A DNA stretch of 64,000 nucleotides from Halorubrum vacuolatum (GCF_900188065.1 NZ_FZNQ01000003.1:124001-188000), one strand, 5' to 3'; shown: positions 25,775-36,771, counted from the stretch's first letter. Notes: generated by a model from the sequence alone, not told the origin. Translations and numbers: made by a program.

Positions 25775-25980
25775 GCGGGTCCACCGCCCTTTATAAGCCG
25801 GAGGAGTGTGACCCGCTCCGCGTCGACCGTGCGGTCGCCGGGGACGGGCGTGCCGTCGACGAGGATCGACGCCTCCTGTGGATGATAGCCGGCCGCCCGG
25901 ATCAGGTCCGCATAGGTCGCGTCGGGCTCGACGGTGTACTCGCGTGACTCCTCGCCGACGACCTCCACCGTCACGTCCAT
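25771..25980 (-). CDS. samp2: Ubiquitin-like small archaeal modifier protein, SAMP2-type
   Basis: 69 residues, a beta-grasp fold like MoaD/ThiS. MDVTVEVVGEE at the start and VTLLRLIKGGG at the end closely follow Haloferax SAMP2, which is attached to protein lysines and also supplies sulfur for tRNA thiolation after UbaA activation. SAMP2 normally ends in the diglycine itself; here two residues (PA) follow the glycines before the stop, so processing would be needed to expose the GG end. The TGA stop overlaps the GTG of the peroxiredoxin gene. Confidence 0.88.
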   Translation of the reverse strand: MDVTVEVVGEESREYTVEPDATYADLIRAAGYHPQEASILVDGTPVPGDRTVDAERVTLLRLIKGGGPA

Positions 25981-26041
25981 GCGGTGGCTACTCGCCCGAT
26001 CCGGATTATTCGCTCGGATCGGCTGTCCGTCCATTCCCCGT

Positions 26042-27859
26042 TCACCTGAAGAACGCCCGCAGCTCCGCCGGCGAGCGCGCGTTGAGCACGTCGGCGCGCT
26101 CGGCCCACCCGCGGCGTGCGGTGTGGACCCCATAGCGGACGTGTTCGAACTCCCGTGGGGTGTGCGCGTCGGTGTTGATGGCGATCGTCGCCCCGACCTC
26201 GATGGCGGCCCGAACGGCGGTTCCGTCCGCATCGAGTCGCGCGGGATTGGCGTTCACCTCGATGGCGGTGTCGGCCGCGGCGGCTGCCTCCGCGATCCTC
26301 TCCATGTCCGGGGCCATTCCCTCACGGCTGTTGATGATCCGGCCCGTCGGATGCCCGAGGATGTCGACCTCGGGATGTTCGACCGCGCGCACGAGCCGTT
26401 CGGTGGCGGCGTCCGTGTCCACATCGAGCGCCGAATGCGGCGAGGCGACGACGAGGTCGAGCTCGGCGAGCGTCGCGTCGTCGGTCGTGATCGCACCGTC
26501 GGCGTCGATGTTGGCCTCGATGCCGTGAAACACCTCGATCGGGGCGTCGTCGGCGACGTCGGCGACGGCCTCCGCCTGGGCCTGTATCTCGTCCTCCCCG
26601 AGCCCGACGTTTCCAAGGATTCCGGGCCCCGCCGCGTGGTCGGTGACGGCATGGAAATCATGGCCGCGATCGGCTGCGGCGGTGACCATCTCCTCGATGG
26701 AAAATCCCCCATCGGACCAGTCGGTATGCGTGTGGAGGTCGCCGCGCACGTCACCCTCCTCGATGAGGGCGGGCAGCGTCCCGTCCCCGTCGTCCGCGGC
26801 CGCTTCGACCTCGCCCGTGTCCTCGCGCAACTCCGGGGGCACGTGCTCCATCCCAAGCGCCTCGTAGACGCCCGGCTCGGTTTCGCCGGCGATCCGCTCG
26901 CCGACTCGCTGGTCCCCGTTCGGGCCGTCGCCGTCCGGGTCGTTGACGTCCGGGTCGTCGTCGTCCGGATCGTCGCCGTCCGCGTCCTCGACGGCCGAGA
27001 CGTCGAAGACGCCGTATTCGTTCACCTTGAGCCCGCGATCGATCGCGCGATTGCGGACCGCCACGTTGTGCTCCTTCGACCCGGTGAAATACTGGAGGGC
27101 CGCGCCGAACTCGGTGACGTCGACGACGCGGAGGTCGACCCGGGTGCCAGCGGCCCGGACGCTTGCCTTGATCGTGCCGGCCTCGATGACGGCATCGGCA
27201 CCCCCCCAGTCGGTGAACGCCTCGACGACCGCCTCGGTCTCGTCGCTCGCGACGAGCACGTCGACGTCGCCGATCGTCGCCTTCCAGCGGCGGATCGACC
27301 CGCAGACTTCGGCCTTCGCGACCGCGTCGTGGGCGGCGAGATGTGCGAGCGCGTCGTCGGCGACGGGGCGCGCGTCCCCGAGGCGCGTCCGCTCGCTCGC
27401 TTCGCGTGCGAACTCGATCCCGTCGAGGATGTTCCCCTCCGTCTTCGCACCGAACCCCTTCACCGACCGGATCTCGCCCGCTTCCGCGGCGGCTTCGAGC
27501 TCATCGAGGGTCGTGATGCCGCGCTCGCGATACAGCGTCCCGACCGTCTTCGGCCCGACGCCCTCCACGCGTGTGAGCGCGACGATGTCGACGGGCATCT
27601 CCTCGCGAAGCTCCTCCAACTCCGCTATCGTCCCCGTCTCGACGTATTCGACGACCTTTGCGGCGATGGCGTCGCCGACGCGGTCGATCTCTGCGACCGC
27701 GTCCGGCCCCTCCCGTGCGAGCGCCTCGACCGGGGCTGGGTGGTCGGCGACGTTCTCGGCCGCGCGCCGATAGGCGTTCGGCTTGTACTCGACGCCCGTC
27801 GCCTCGAGGAGGTCGGCGAACTCGGAGAGGTGGGCCGCGATCTCGTCGTTTCGGCTCAT
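26042..27859 (-). CDS. polX: DNA polymerase X with PHP 3'-5' exonuclease domain
   Basis: 605 residues. The N-terminal polX 8-kDa and helix-hairpin-helix domains (LLEATGVEYKPNAYRRAAENV, VEGVGPKTVGTLY, VKGFGAKTEGNI) lead to the catalytic palm with the DVDVLVAS metal aspartates (GDVDVLVASDE), then FTGSKEHNVAVRN. An Asp-rich insert (about residues 288-320) separates it from the C-terminal PHP domain (GDLHTHTDWSDGGFSIEEMV, HDFHAVTDHA, LDLVVASPHSAL, EVNANPARLD, INTDAHTP). Gap-filling repair polymerase with phosphoesterase activity. A strong TATA box lies 26 nt before the ATG, so the mRNA is leaderless. Confidence 0.96.
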   Translation of the reverse strand: MSRNDEIAAHLSEFADLLEATGVEYKPNAYRRAAENVADHPAPVEALAREGPDAVAEIDRVGDAIAAKVVEYVETGTIAELEELREEMPVDIVALTRVEGVGPKTVGTLYRERGITTLDELEAAAEAGEIRSVKGFGAKTEGNILDGIEFAREASERTRLGDARPVADDALAHLAAHDAVAKAEVCGSIRRWKATIGDVDVLVASDETEAVVEAFTDWGGADAVIEAGTIKASVRAAGTRVDLRVVDVTEFGAALQYFTGSKEHNVAVRNRAIDRGLKVNEYGVFDVSAVEDADGDDPDDDDPDVNDPDGDGPNGDQRVGERIAGETEPGVYEALGMEHVPPELREDTGEVEAAADDGDGTLPALIEEGDVRGDLHTHTDWSDGGFSIEEMVTAAADRGHDFHAVTDHAAGPGILGNVGLGEDEIQAQAEAVADVADDAPIEVFHGIEANIDADGAITTDDATLAELDLVVASPHSALDVDTDAATERLVRAVEHPEVDILGHPTGRIINSREGMAPDMERIAEAAAAADTAIEVNANPARLDADGTAVRAAIEVGATIAINTDAHTPREFEHVRYGVHTARRGWAERADVLNARSPAELRAFFR

Positions 27860-27880
27860 TGGGTTGGTTTCGAGTGCACG

Positions 27881-27890
27881 ATATATATAC
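27881..27890 (-). promoter_or_regulatory. TATA box of polX
   Basis: ATATATATAC (palindromic) centred 26 nt before the polX ATG at 27859; predicts a leaderless transcript. Confidence 0.65.
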
Positions 27891-28261
27891 TTCCGACCGG
27901 CACATCGGTCAGATGGATGGATGACGCTCCGCCGGCGGTCGCTTCACTATTGATCATTCAGGACTATTTAAATCCCTCCCGACGATTCAACGTTCAGTCG
28001 ACGGAATCGCCCGACTGTGTCCGATCGGTACCGTTCAGGATGTGATCACGGCCGATAACTTTATGTGTGACAATCCCTGCCATACTCACATCCACGGTTA
28101 CGGGCCGGGACGACGACCTCACGCGAGTTGGTTCCCGACGGTATGTTGTTGTGAACGCGGCAGGCGGCGTGACGACGGCACGATGAGCCGCTGCGCTCCC
28201 ACCGCTGTCAGATGGACGTGTCGTTGGCGTCCCGCGACCCGCCCGGGACCCGGTGACCACC
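27891..28261. other. Long intergenic region upstream of the PrkA operon
   Basis: No credible gene is visible. TATA-like sites for the plus strand occur at about 27964-27972 (CTATTTAAAT) and 28055-28062 (ACTTTATG). Either would give the prkA mRNA a leader of roughly 180-270 nt, long for haloarchaea, so leader-based control is possible. A GTG at 28253 is in frame with the PrkA ATG at 28262. Confidence 0.45.
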
Positions 28262-30337
28262 ATGACAGACAGACAAACGCTCGAACGACTCAGCGAACGG
28301 TACCGTGCTACCGTTCCGGACGACCTGCGGACCGCGCGCTCGTTCGATTGGTACCTCGACGAGCTGTATGCGGACCCACATATCGCGCGGAACGCCCATC
28401 AACGCGTCGCGGATATGTTCGACCACTACGGCACACGTTACGACGAGGATCGAGGCGTCGTCGAGTACGCGCTCGCCGCGGACGACCCGATCCATGACGG
28501 CGAGAACGTGTTTTACGGCCGAGAGATCCACGAGGCCATCCACGAGTTCGTCAACAAGGTGAAATCCGGCGCTCGCGGACTTGGCCCCGAAAAGCGGATC
28601 AAGCTCCTCTTGGGCCCCGTCGGCTCCGGAAAATCCCACTTCGACTGGCTCGTCCGTCGCTACTTCGAGGCGTACACCCGCGAGGAGGCCGGCCGAATGT
28701 ACACCTTCCGGTGGACGAACCTCACCTCGGTCATCGACGACCAAGACCCGAGCGACGACGTCGTCCGTTCGCCGATGAATCAGGATCCCCTCGTGTTGTT
28801 GGCGAAACCACAGCGGGCGGCCGTGCTCGCGGACCTCAACGAGCGGCTGGACGCGCCCTACACCCTCCGCAACGACCAGCACCCCGACCCGGCTTCGGAG
28901 TTCTATCTCGACGCGCTGTTGGCCCACTACGACGACGACCTCGCGGCCGTGATCGACGGGCACGTCGAGGTCGTCCGGCTCGTTGCCGACGAGAACCGCC
29001 GCGAGTGTATCGAGACGTTCGAGCCGAAGGATAAAAAGAATCAGGACGAAACGGAACTCACCGGCGACGTCAACTACGCCAAACTCGCCGTCTACGGCGA
29101 ATCCGACCCCCGCGCGTTCGATTACGCCGGTGCGTTCTGTAACGCGAACCGCGGTCTCTTCTCCGGCGAAGAGCTGTTGAAACTCCAGCGGGAGTTCCTC
29201 TACGATTTCCTCCACGCCTCACAGGAGGCGACGATCAAACCGAAGAACAATCCCCGGATCGATATCGATCAGGTGATCGTCGGCCGGACGAACATGCCCG
29301 AGTACCGCGAGAAGACGGGCGATGAGAAGATGGAGGCGTTCAACGACCGAACCAAACGGATCGACTATCCGTACGTCTTGGAGTACGAAAGCGAGGCGAA
29401 AATCTACGCGAAGATGCTCGCGAACGCGGACGTGCCGAACGTCCACGTCGAGCCACACACGTTGAAGATGGCGGGGCTCTTCGGCGTCCTCACCCGGATC
29501 GAGGAGCCGACCGACGGGACCGTCTCGCTTCTTGACAAAGCGAAGGTATACAACGACGAACTCGAGGACGAAGAGATAGACGTCCGAAAGCTGCGCGAGG
29601 ACGGCGAAGCCACAGCCGACATCGGCGAGGGGATGGACGGGGTGTCAGCGCGGTTCATCGGCGATGAGATCGCCGAGGCGATCATGGACGCGACCCACCG
29701 CGACCGAACCCACCTCTCGCCGCTTTCGGTCTTCGACCATTTCGAGGCGAACCTCGGCGGGCACGGCTCGATCGCTGCCGCCGACCTCGGTCGCTACGAG
29801 CAGCTGCTTGAGACGGTTCGTGAGGAGTACCGCGAGCGTGCCATCGAAGACGTCCGTCACGCGCTCGCGTACGACGTCGACGAACTGCGTCGACAGGGCG
29901 AAAAGTACATGGACCACGTGATGGCGTACATCGACGACGCGACCGTGGACGACGAGCTGACCGGCCGTGAGACCGAGCCCGACGAGACGTTCCTCCGGGC
30001 GGTCGAAGAGCAGCTCGACGTCCCCTCCGACCGGAAGGACGACTTCCGTCAGGAGGTCTCGAACTGGGTCTCCCGCCGTGCCCGCGAGGGACGCGGGTTC
30101 GATCCACAGGAGAACGACCGGCTCCGACGCGCCTTAGAGCGGAAGCTCTGGGAGGACAAAAAACACAACATCAACTTCTCGGCGCTCGTCTCGGCGACCG
30201 ACCTCGACGACGAGGAGCGGAGCGCGTGGGTCGATGCGCTCATCGACCGGGGCTACTCCGAGGCCGGTGCCGCCGAAGTGCTCGAATACGCGGGCGCGGC
30301 CGTCGCCCGCTCGGAGATCGAAGATGGCGGGAGCTGA
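28262..30337 (+). CDS. PrkA-family serine kinase with AAA domain, first of two
   Basis: 691 residues. The N-terminal half is a AAA-type ATPase with Walker A GPVGSGKSHF near residue 118 and family blocks such as FYGREIHEAIHEFVNKVKSGARGLGPEKRIKLLLGP, FCNANRGLFSGEELLKLQREFLYDFLHASQE and TNMPEYREKTGDEKMEAFNDRTKRIDYPY. The C-terminal half is the PrkA kinase-like helical domain. Bacterial homologues (YeaG/PrkA) act in starvation and stress signalling, and in Bacillus the activity has been argued to be proteolytic rather than kinase. Start chosen at ATG 28262. First gene of a four-gene operon. Confidence 0.92.
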   Translation: MTDRQTLERLSERYRATVPDDLRTARSFDWYLDELYADPHIARNAHQRVADMFDHYGTRYDEDRGVVEYALAADDPIHDGENVFYGREIHEAIHEFVNKVKSGARGLGPEKRIKLLLGPVGSGKSHFDWLVRRYFEAYTREEAGRMYTFRWTNLTSVIDDQDPSDDVVRSPMNQDPLVLLAKPQRAAVLADLNERLDAPYTLRNDQHPDPASEFYLDALLAHYDDDLAAVIDGHVEVVRLVADENRRECIETFEPKDKKNQDETELTGDVNYAKLAVYGESDPRAFDYAGAFCNANRGLFSGEELLKLQREFLYDFLHASQEATIKPKNNPRIDIDQVIVGRTNMPEYREKTGDEKMEAFNDRTKRIDYPYVLEYESEAKIYAKMLANADVPNVHVEPHTLKMAGLFGVLTRIEEPTDGTVSLLDKAKVYNDELEDEEIDVRKLREDGEATADIGEGMDGVSARFIGDEIAEAIMDATHRDRTHLSPLSVFDHFEANLGGHGSIAAADLGRYEQLLETVREEYRERAIEDVRHALAYDVDELRRQGEKYMDHVMAYIDDATVDDELTGRETEPDETFLRAVEEQLDVPSDRKDDFRQEVSNWVSRRAREGRGFDPQENDRLRRALERKLWEDKKHNINFSALVSATDLDDEERSAWVDALIDRGYSEAGAAEVLEYAGAAVARSEIEDGGS

Positions 30338-32696
30338 TCGGTCCCCCGACGGGGAGACGTTCCTCGCGGACGCCGACGAGACGGTTCGTCGTGCCTATGA
30401 TCCACCGATGGGTCTCTCGGCGTACGTCGATCACGTCCTCGAAAACCCGCTCGCAGCCGCCTCCGCCGCCGGCTACGTGCTCGCGGCTATTGAGTCCGCG
30501 GGCACGCGCGAGGTGCGCGAACGGGGTAAGCGGCTAACGCGATACCGGTTCTTCGATGACCCGTACAACGACGGTGAACACGCCGTGCTGGGCAACACCG
30601 CCGCGCTCAACGGCTTCGTCGATGACCTTCGAGCCGCCGCAGCCGGCCGCGGCAATGACGAGAAGATCGCGTGGATCGACGGGCCGACCGCGACGGGGAA
30701 ATCGGAGTTCAAACGCTGTCTCGTGAACGGCCTCCGGGAGTTCTCGCGCACGGATGCCGGGCGACGCTACACGCTCGAGTGGAACGTCACCGGCGCCGGG
30801 ACCGACCGCTCGCTGTCGTACGGCAGCGGCGGCGACGCCGGCGCGTGGTACCGGAGCCCGGTTCGAACGCCGCCGCTTTCGGTCTTTCCCGACGAGGTCC
30901 GCGAGCGGATCGTGGCCACAGTGGACGACGCGACCGACGCCGAACCGGTTCCGATCCCCGTCGATGTCGACCTCGATCCGTTCAGCCGGGAGGCGTACGA
31001 GGGGCTCGAATCGATCTACCGCGAGGAGGGTCACCGAAACGTCTTCTCCGCGGTCACCGACCGCGATCACCTCCGCGTGACGAGCTACGTCGTCGACGAG
31101 GGATCCGGTGTCGGCGCGTTACACGCCGAGGACGACGGGACGCCGAAGGAACGGCTCGTCGGCTCGTGGATGGGTGGGATGCTGCGAGAGCTGGACTCAC
31201 GCGGTCGAAAGAACCCGCAGGCGTTCAGTTACGACGGCGTTCTCTCACAGGGCAACGGCGTGCTCACCGTCCTTGAGGACGCGAGCCAGCACGCTGACCT
31301 CCTCAGACGACTCCTCAACGTCCCCGACGAGCGCCGGGTGAAGCTCGATAAGGGGATCGGCATGGATGTCGACACCCAACTCGTCGTTATCTCCAATCCC
31401 GACCTCGATGCCGAGCTCGATCGACACGCGGATCTGGACGGCGCGGATCCGTTGAAGGCGCTCAAGCGGCGGCTTGCGCGCCACGAGTTCCGGTATCTCA
31501 CCGACAGACGTCTGGAGACGGCACTGCTCCGACGCGAACTCGCCGGCGAGACGGCGATCAGGACGGCCGACGATCCTCCCGATGCCGACGCCATCGACGA
31601 GCGCGTGCGAGCGCCGTTGACCCTCTCCGTTCGCGAACGTGACGGGGCGCTTCAGGAACGGGAGCTCGCGCCGCACGCACTCGGTGCGGCCGCGCTCTAT
31701 GCGGTCGTTACCCGGCTCGCGATCGACGATCTCCCCACGGACATTGACCCGCTTGAACAGGCCCGGATATACGAGGTCGGCGAGGTTCGCCGTGGGGACG
31801 ACCGGCTCACCGTCGATGACCTCCCGATGGAAACCGACGACGGTCGGACCGGTATCCCGGTAACGTATACGCGTGACGTGATCGCTGACCTCCTCGGCGC
31901 CGACGCCGACCGAAGCCACCCGGAACTACCGGTCGAACGGGTGATCACGCCCACCGACGTCCTCGATGCGATGGCTGATGGATTGGCCGACGCACCGGTC
32001 TTTTCTCGCGCCGAAGTCGCGGAGTTCGAGGGCCGAAAGGCAGCCGTCGTAACATGGGTCCAGAAACGGCAGCGGTCCGAGGTGTTCGACGCGATCCTCG
32101 CGGCCGAGACCGTCTCACCGGAGACGGTCGCGGAGTACGTCGAGCACGTCTACGCGTGGGACGCCGGCGACCCGGTCGAGACCGAACGTGGGCCGGTCGA
32201 ACCCGACGCGCTCGCGATGAAGGTGTTCGAAACCGAGACGCTTGGGCGGTTCACCGACGACGACTATCGTGGCACGCAGCCGACCCACGCGGTCGCGACG
32301 TTCCGCCGCGAGCAGGTGATCCGCGCGCTCACACGGTATGCCTGGCGAAACCGCGATGAGGGATTCAATATCGAGCACGTCGATCTGACCGAGATCCCCG
32401 AACTCAAGACCGTCCTCGAATCGAACGACCTCGTGGATGTCAAACGGCGGTTTCCGGCGCTCGATCCCCACGAGTGGGCCGACCCGCCGGCGAACACCGA
32501 GACCGCCCGTGTGAAAGCCGCGACGATCGACCGGCTGACCGATCGTGGCTACAGCGAGGCCTCAGCCGAACTCACGAGCCGAGCGGTGATGAACGATGTC
32601 CGTGCGGAGTGGGACGGGCTCGACACCGACGGTTCCGACGGATCTGAGGGACGTACACGACGTGACCGGTCCGACGACGATGGGGGTGACCGCTGA
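30324..32696 (+). CDS. Second, divergent PrkA-like AAA protein
   Basis: 790 residues. It is homologous to the first kinase but clearly divergent: Walker A is [12 protein letters not shown] near residue 120, and matching blocks include the N-terminal [50 protein letters not shown] and [48 protein letters not shown]. Longer C-terminal region with [14 protein letters not shown]. Its start overlaps the first kinase stop by 14 nt and its stop overlaps the next ATG by 1 nt, so both kinases are co-translated and may form a mixed hexamer. I find no frameshift. Known haloarchaeal genomes also carry two such genes side by side. Confidence 0.88.
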   Translation: MAGADRSPDGETFLADADETVRRAYDPPMGLSAYVDHVLENPLAAASAAGYVLAAIESAGTREVRERGKRLTRYRFFDDPYNDGEHAVLGNTAALNGFVDDLRAAAAGRGNDEKIAWIDGPTATGKSEFKRCLVNGLREFSRTDAGRRYTLEWNVTGAGTDRSLSYGSGGDAGAWYRSPVRTPPLSVFPDEVRERIVATVDDATDAEPVPIPVDVDLDPFSREAYEGLESIYREEGHRNVFSAVTDRDHLRVTSYVVDEGSGVGALHAEDDGTPKERLVGSWMGGMLRELDSRGRKNPQAFSYDGVLSQGNGVLTVLEDASQHADLLRRLLNVPDERRVKLDKGIGMDVDTQLVVISNPDLDAELDRHADLDGADPLKALKRRLARHEFRYLTDRRLETALLRRELAGETAIRTADDPPDADAIDERVRAPLTLSVRERDGALQERELAPHALGAAALYAVVTRLAIDDLPTDIDPLEQARIYEVGEVRRGDDRLTVDDLPMETDDGRTGIPVTYTRDVIADLLGADADRSHPELPVERVITPTDVLDAMADGLADAPVFSRAEVAEFEGRKAAVVTWVQKRQRSEVFDAILAAETVSPETVAEYVEHVYAWDAGDPVETERGPVEPDALAMKVFETETLGRFTDDDYRGTQPTHAVATFRREQVIRALTRYAWRNRDEGFNIEHVDLTEIPELKTVLESNDLVDVKRRFPALDPHEWADPPANTETARVKAATIDRLTDRGYSEASAELTSRAVMNDVRAEWDGLDTDGSDGSEGRTRRDRSDDDGGDR

Positions 32697-34054
32697 TGGG
32701 TATCACCCGTGACCGGAAACGGTTCCGTGAGGTCGGCGAGCAACGCCGCGAGGACCTCGCCGAGTTTATCAGTCACGGTGACCTCGGCGGCTCGGGTCCC
32801 GATCGGATCCGGATCCCGATCAAGCTCGTCGACCTTCCGGAGTTCGTCTACGACCGCCGTGAGGCCGGTGGCGTCGGCCAGGGCCAACAGGGGCAACCCC
32901 AGCCCGGCCAGCCGGTCGACCCACAGCCCGGCGATGGCGACGAGGACGGCGACCCCGGCGAGGAGGGTGGCGAGCACGAGTACTACGAGATGGATCCTGA
33001 GGAGTTCGCCGCGGAGCTGGATGAGGCGCTCGGGCTGGATCTCGACCCGAAGGGCAAACGCGTGACCGAGGAGGTCGAGGGCGACTATACCGATGTCGCC
33101 CGCGCGGGCCCCCGCGGGACCCTCGACGTCGACGAGTTCTTCAAACGAGGGCTGAAACGCCATCTCGCGACCGACTTCGACGGCGACTACGTCCGCGAGG
33201 GTCTCTTCGTCGCCGACGCGGACGTGGATGACGTGTTCACGTGGGCGCGGACGAAACGGATCCCCGTCTCCCGAGCGTGGATCGTCGACGCCGCTGCCGA
33301 GCTTGAGACGGAACTCGAAACCCCCACGTCGGCACTTGACCGGTGGGAGAGCTTCGACGAATTGGAACGGGAGCTGCAGATGGAGCCCGCACACGCTCGT
33401 ATCGGCCGTGAGGGCTTCAGGACGGTTCCGTTCCGGCGCGAGGACGAACGCTTCCGCCATCCGGAGATCATCGAGAGACGCGAGCGTAACGTCGTCGTGA
33501 TCAACGTTCGTGACGCCTCCGGATCGATGCGTGAAGCGAAACGTGAGCTCGTCGAGCGCGTGTTCACCCCGATGGACTGGTACCTCACCGGCAAGTACGA
33601 CGAGGCAGAGTTCCGGTACATCGTCCACGACGCTGACGCGTGGGAGGTCGACCGCGAGGAGTTCTTCGGGATCCGTTCGGGCGGTGGCACCCGGATATCC
33701 AGCGCATACGCGTTGGTCGCGGAGATACTTGAGGAGTATCCCTTCGCCGAGTGGAACCGCTACGTCTTCGCCGCCGGTGATTCCGAGAACTCCGGCACCG
33801 ACACGGCCGACTCCGTCATCCCGATGATGGAATCCATCGAGGCCAACCTGCACGCCTACGTCGAGACGCAGCCTGGCGGCAGCGGACCGAACGCCCGTCA
33901 CGCCGACGAGGTCGAACGGGCGCTCGGCGATGCCGACAACGTCGCCGTCGCACGCGTCGGTGGCCCCGAAGACGTCACCGACGCGATCTACGAGATACTG
34001 AGTACGGAAGACGGTGCGGAGGCGACTTCGGAGCCACGCGAGGTGTCCCCATGA
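32696..34054 (+). CDS. YeaH/YhbH (DUF444) von Willebrand-type protein
   Basis: 452 residues. The N-terminal part ([31 protein letters not shown]) is the DUF444 signature and is followed by a long Gln/Gly/Asp-rich linker (about 60-110). The C-terminal half is a von Willebrand A domain with a MIDAS motif DASGSM near residues 273-278 ([28 protein letters not shown]) and a later [14 protein letters not shown]. In bacteria YeaH is encoded next to the PrkA/YeaG kinase and is thought to be its partner. The stop overlaps the SpoVR start by 4 nt (ATGA). Confidence 0.94.
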   Translation: MGITRDRKRFREVGEQRREDLAEFISHGDLGGSGPDRIRIPIKLVDLPEFVYDRREAGGVGQGQQGQPQPGQPVDPQPGDGDEDGDPGEEGGEHEYYEMDPEEFAAELDEALGLDLDPKGKRVTEEVEGDYTDVARAGPRGTLDVDEFFKRGLKRHLATDFDGDYVREGLFVADADVDDVFTWARTKRIPVSRAWIVDAAAELETELETPTSALDRWESFDELERELQMEPAHARIGREGFRTVPFRREDERFRHPEIIERRERNVVVINVRDASGSMREAKRELVERVFTPMDWYLTGKYDEAEFRYIVHDADAWEVDREEFFGIRSGGGTRISSAYALVAEILEEYPFAEWNRYVFAAGDSENSGTDTADSVIPMMESIEANLHAYVETQPGGSGPNARHADEVERALGDADNVAVARVGGPEDVTDAIYEILSTEDGAEATSEPREVSP

Positions 34055-36102
34055 GGGACGGCCGACTCGACGCGAAACGGGAGGCGGCAACCCTTGCGGA
34101 ACCCGCACGGGAGGCCCGGGCACTAGCCGAGCGGCTCGGGCTGACGCCGTACCCGGTCCGCTACTGGGTAGTCGATCACGACGAGATGAACGAACTCATC
34201 GCGTATGAGGGCTTTCAGCGGCGCTACCCGCACTGGCGCTGGGGGATGAACTACGAGCGGCAACACAAATCGGATCGCCATGGGCTCGGAAAGGCCTTCG
34301 AAATCGTCAACAACGACGATCCGGCCCACGCCTTCCTTCAGGAGTCGAATACGACCGCCGATCAGAAGGCCGTGATCACCCACGTGGAGGCACACGCCGA
34401 CTTCTTCGCGAACAATCGCTGGTTCGGACTGTACGCCAGTCGCGGCGAGGACGGGCCGAACGCCGCGGCGCGGCTGGCGCGTAACGGCGACAAGCTCGCG
34501 GCGATCATGGCCCGCTCCGATGTCGACCGCGACGACGTCGAACGACTGATAGATGCCGTGAGTTCCCTGTCGGACACCATCGATCAGCACCGACCTGTCG
34601 ACGCCGCTCGAACCCGACCCGACCCCACCGATGGCACCGGCATGGCCGCGGACGAGTCGCTCGCGACGATCCGTGAACGGATCGACGACCTTGACCTCTC
34701 CGAGTCGGTCCGTCGTGAGGTCTTCGATGAGGAGTGGCTCGACGCACAGGAGCAGGACGCCGATGTCGCCGAACCCCGTCCGGACGTCCTCGCGTACCTC
34801 CGCGATCACGGCAAGCGTTATGATCCGGAGGGGGGCAAGGCGGTCGATCGCGAACCGTGGGAGACGACGGTCATCGATGCGATCCGCGAGGAGGCGTACT
34901 ACTTCGCCGGCCAAAAGCTGACCAAGGTGATGAACGAGGGGTGGGCGACCTACTGGGAGTCGATCATGATGGGCGGTGAGGGGTTCGCCGGCCCCGACGA
35001 GTTCCTCACCTACGCGGACCACATGGCTCGCGTCCTCGGCTCACCCGGGCTCAACCCCTACAAACTCGGCTTCGAGCTGTGGACACATATCGAACGGCTC
35101 ACTGCCCGCCGAGACGTGATCGACCGTCTGCTTCGCGTCGAGGGGATCACCCCCGAGACGTTTCACTCACGGGTCGACCTCGGGGAGATCACCGAGTCGC
35201 TCGCGCCGCACCCCGCGATCGCGGGTGCCGGACCAGCCACGCTCGATGCGCTGGCCGACCTCGCGAGGGCGAACGATCCTCGCGTGGATGCGGATGCCGT
35301 CGATCGAGCGCTCTCGGTGCGGACCGGCGACCGAGACCCCGCTCATGGCCCGGACATCGAGCGTTATCCATGGAAACTGCTCACCTTCGAGGGGCTTGCC
35401 GAACGCCACTACGTGCTCTCGCGACCCGAACACTGCGGCGCACTCAGGGCCGTCTCACGGGCAACACTGCAGGAGCGTGCCCGCTACATGTTCGATGTCG
35501 ACCGCTATCCGACCGTGGAGGCGGCGCTCGCCGACGTCGACAGGACCGCTCCGTGGCGCCGACTCTTCGAGGTCCGTGAGAGCCACAACGACGTCACCTT
35601 TATCGACGAGTTCCTCACCGACGAGTTCGTCCGCGAGGGGAACTACTTCACCTACGAGTACAGCCGGGCTGGCGATGAGTTCCGCGTCGCCAGCGTCGAC
35701 GCCGAGGACGTCAAACGCAAACTGTTGTTGCGGTTCACCAACTTCGGCAAGCCAACCATCGTCGTCCTCGATGGCAACTACGGAAACCGCGGTGAACTGC
35801 TCTTAGGTCACCGATACAATGGCGTCGCGCTCGATGAAACACAGACAAAAGCGGCGCTCGAACGCGTCTTCGAGCTGTGGGGGCGGCCGGTCCATCTCGC
35901 GACGATACGGACGGAGTACACGGAGGAGGCCGTCCGGCGGGCCCGTCGTCGGGGTCGTGAGCCAACCGGCCGGGAGGTCGGCGTCCGGTTCACGTATGAC
36001 GGCGAGGAGTCGACGGAGCACGAACTTGAGAAGTCGATAGCGGATCAGATCGCCGCCGAAACGGTGGATTACGACACGAAGCCGGACGAGTGGCTCGCGT
36101 AA
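34051..36102 (+). CDS. SpoVR-family protein
   Basis: 683 residues. [55 protein letters not shown] and [14 protein letters not shown] are strong SpoVR family blocks; the His-rich HVEAHADFF hints at a metal site. Bacterial SpoVR/YcgB is linked to cortex formation or to the YeaG/YeaH starvation response; archaea have no cortex, so the second meaning applies. Last gene of the PrkA-PrkA-YeaH-SpoVR operon, convergent with rps7 with only 18 bp between stops. Confidence 0.95.
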   Translation: MRDGRLDAKREAATLAEPAREARALAERLGLTPYPVRYWVVDHDEMNELIAYEGFQRRYPHWRWGMNYERQHKSDRHGLGKAFEIVNNDDPAHAFLQESNTTADQKAVITHVEAHADFFANNRWFGLYASRGEDGPNAAARLARNGDKLAAIMARSDVDRDDVERLIDAVSSLSDTIDQHRPVDAARTRPDPTDGTGMAADESLATIRERIDDLDLSESVRREVFDEEWLDAQEQDADVAEPRPDVLAYLRDHGKRYDPEGGKAVDREPWETTVIDAIREEAYYFAGQKLTKVMNEGWATYWESIMMGGEGFAGPDEFLTYADHMARVLGSPGLNPYKLGFELWTHIERLTARRDVIDRLLRVEGITPETFHSRVDLGEITESLAPHPAIAGAGPATLDALADLARANDPRVDADAVDRALSVRTGDRDPAHGPDIERYPWKLLTFEGLAERHYVLSRPEHCGALRAVSRATLQERARYMFDVDRYPTVEAALADVDRTAPWRRLFEVRESHNDVTFIDEFLTDEFVREGNYFTYEYSRAGDEFRVASVDAEDVKRKLLLRFTNFGKPTIVVLDGNYGNRGELLLGHRYNGVALDETQTKAALERVFELWGRPVHLATIRTEYTEEAVRRARRRGREPTGREVGVRFTYDGEESTEHELEKSIADQIAAETVDYDTKPDEWLA

Positions 36103-36106
36103 AAAA
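36101..36106 (-). terminator. T6 tract after rps7
   Basis: Minus-strand TTTTTT begins 15-20 nt past the rps7 stop and overlaps the SpoVR stop codon; likely the 3' end of the rps12-rps7 mRNA. Confidence 0.55.
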
Positions 36107-36120
36107 GCGGGCGGACGCGG

Positions 36121-36771
36121 TCAGCGAGCGGCGGCGGCGACGCGCTCGCGCTCCTCCTTCTGCGAGATGGAGTACGTCTGCACGTCGTAGTCGGCGGCGG
36201 CGATCAGCTCGCGTGCGAGCGCCTCCGCGGCGGGCGTGGAGGATTTAAACGTCGCGTTCGCGACGCCGTCGGAGATGAACAACAACGCCTGATCGACGCG
36301 GCGCTGGGGCGCGACGTCGACCGCCTTCGGGACCGAGATCCCGCCGTATTTCAGGCGGACGGTCTCCTCGCGCGGTGCGGCGTTCTCGATCGCCGTCACG
36401 AGCACCTGCACCGGGTTCTCCTCGGTGCGCTCGTGAATGATGTCGAAGGCGTCCCGCACGATCCGGGTCGCCTGCTGTTTCTTGCCGGTGTTCTCCTCGG
36501 TCTGCATCAGGCGGTTGATGAGCCGCTCGACGACGCTTATCTCGGACTTTTTGAACTGCTTCGAGGCGTGACGGCCCATCGTGTGCGCGATGGGGGTCAC
36601 GTTCATATATCGCTTCGTCGAGGGGTCCGCGTAGCTGATCTCAGAGACGTCCCAGACGCCGAACAGCTTCGCGTTCTCGGTGGCCTCGTCGCTCGCGGCG
36701 GGTGCGTCCGGGTCCGGCTCGTCGGCCACGGGCTCCGCCTCGGCGTCGACCTCGGCTTCCTCCCCGCTCAT
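36121..36771 (-). CDS. rps7: 30S ribosomal protein S7
   Basis: 216 residues, archaeal type with an acidic N-terminal extension of about 35 residues. The core runs [107 protein letters not shown] and the C-terminal [20 protein letters not shown]. It nucleates 30S head assembly by binding 16S rRNA. The start overlaps the rps12 stop by 4 nt (ATGA). The elongation-factor 2 gene, often next in archaea, is not here; the operon ends at a T6 tract. Confidence 0.98.
   Translation of the reverse strand: MSGEEAEVDAEAEPVADEPDPDAPAASDEATENAKLFGVWDVSEISYADPSTKRYMNVTPIAHTMGRHASKQFKKSEISVVERLINRLMQTEENTGKKQQATRIVRDAFDIIHERTEENPVQVLVTAIENAAPREETVRLKYGGISVPKAVDVAPQRRVDQALLFISDGVANATFKSSTPAAEALARELIAAADYDVQTYSISQKEERERVAAAAR

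Noticed and set aside
25934-28045. 703-residue plus-strand frame opposite polX
   Set aside because: Shadow of a certain polymerase/PHP gene.
30324-32696. Second PrkA as a decayed copy of the first
   Set aside because: It is full length with intact Walker A and no frameshift; divergence looks functional.
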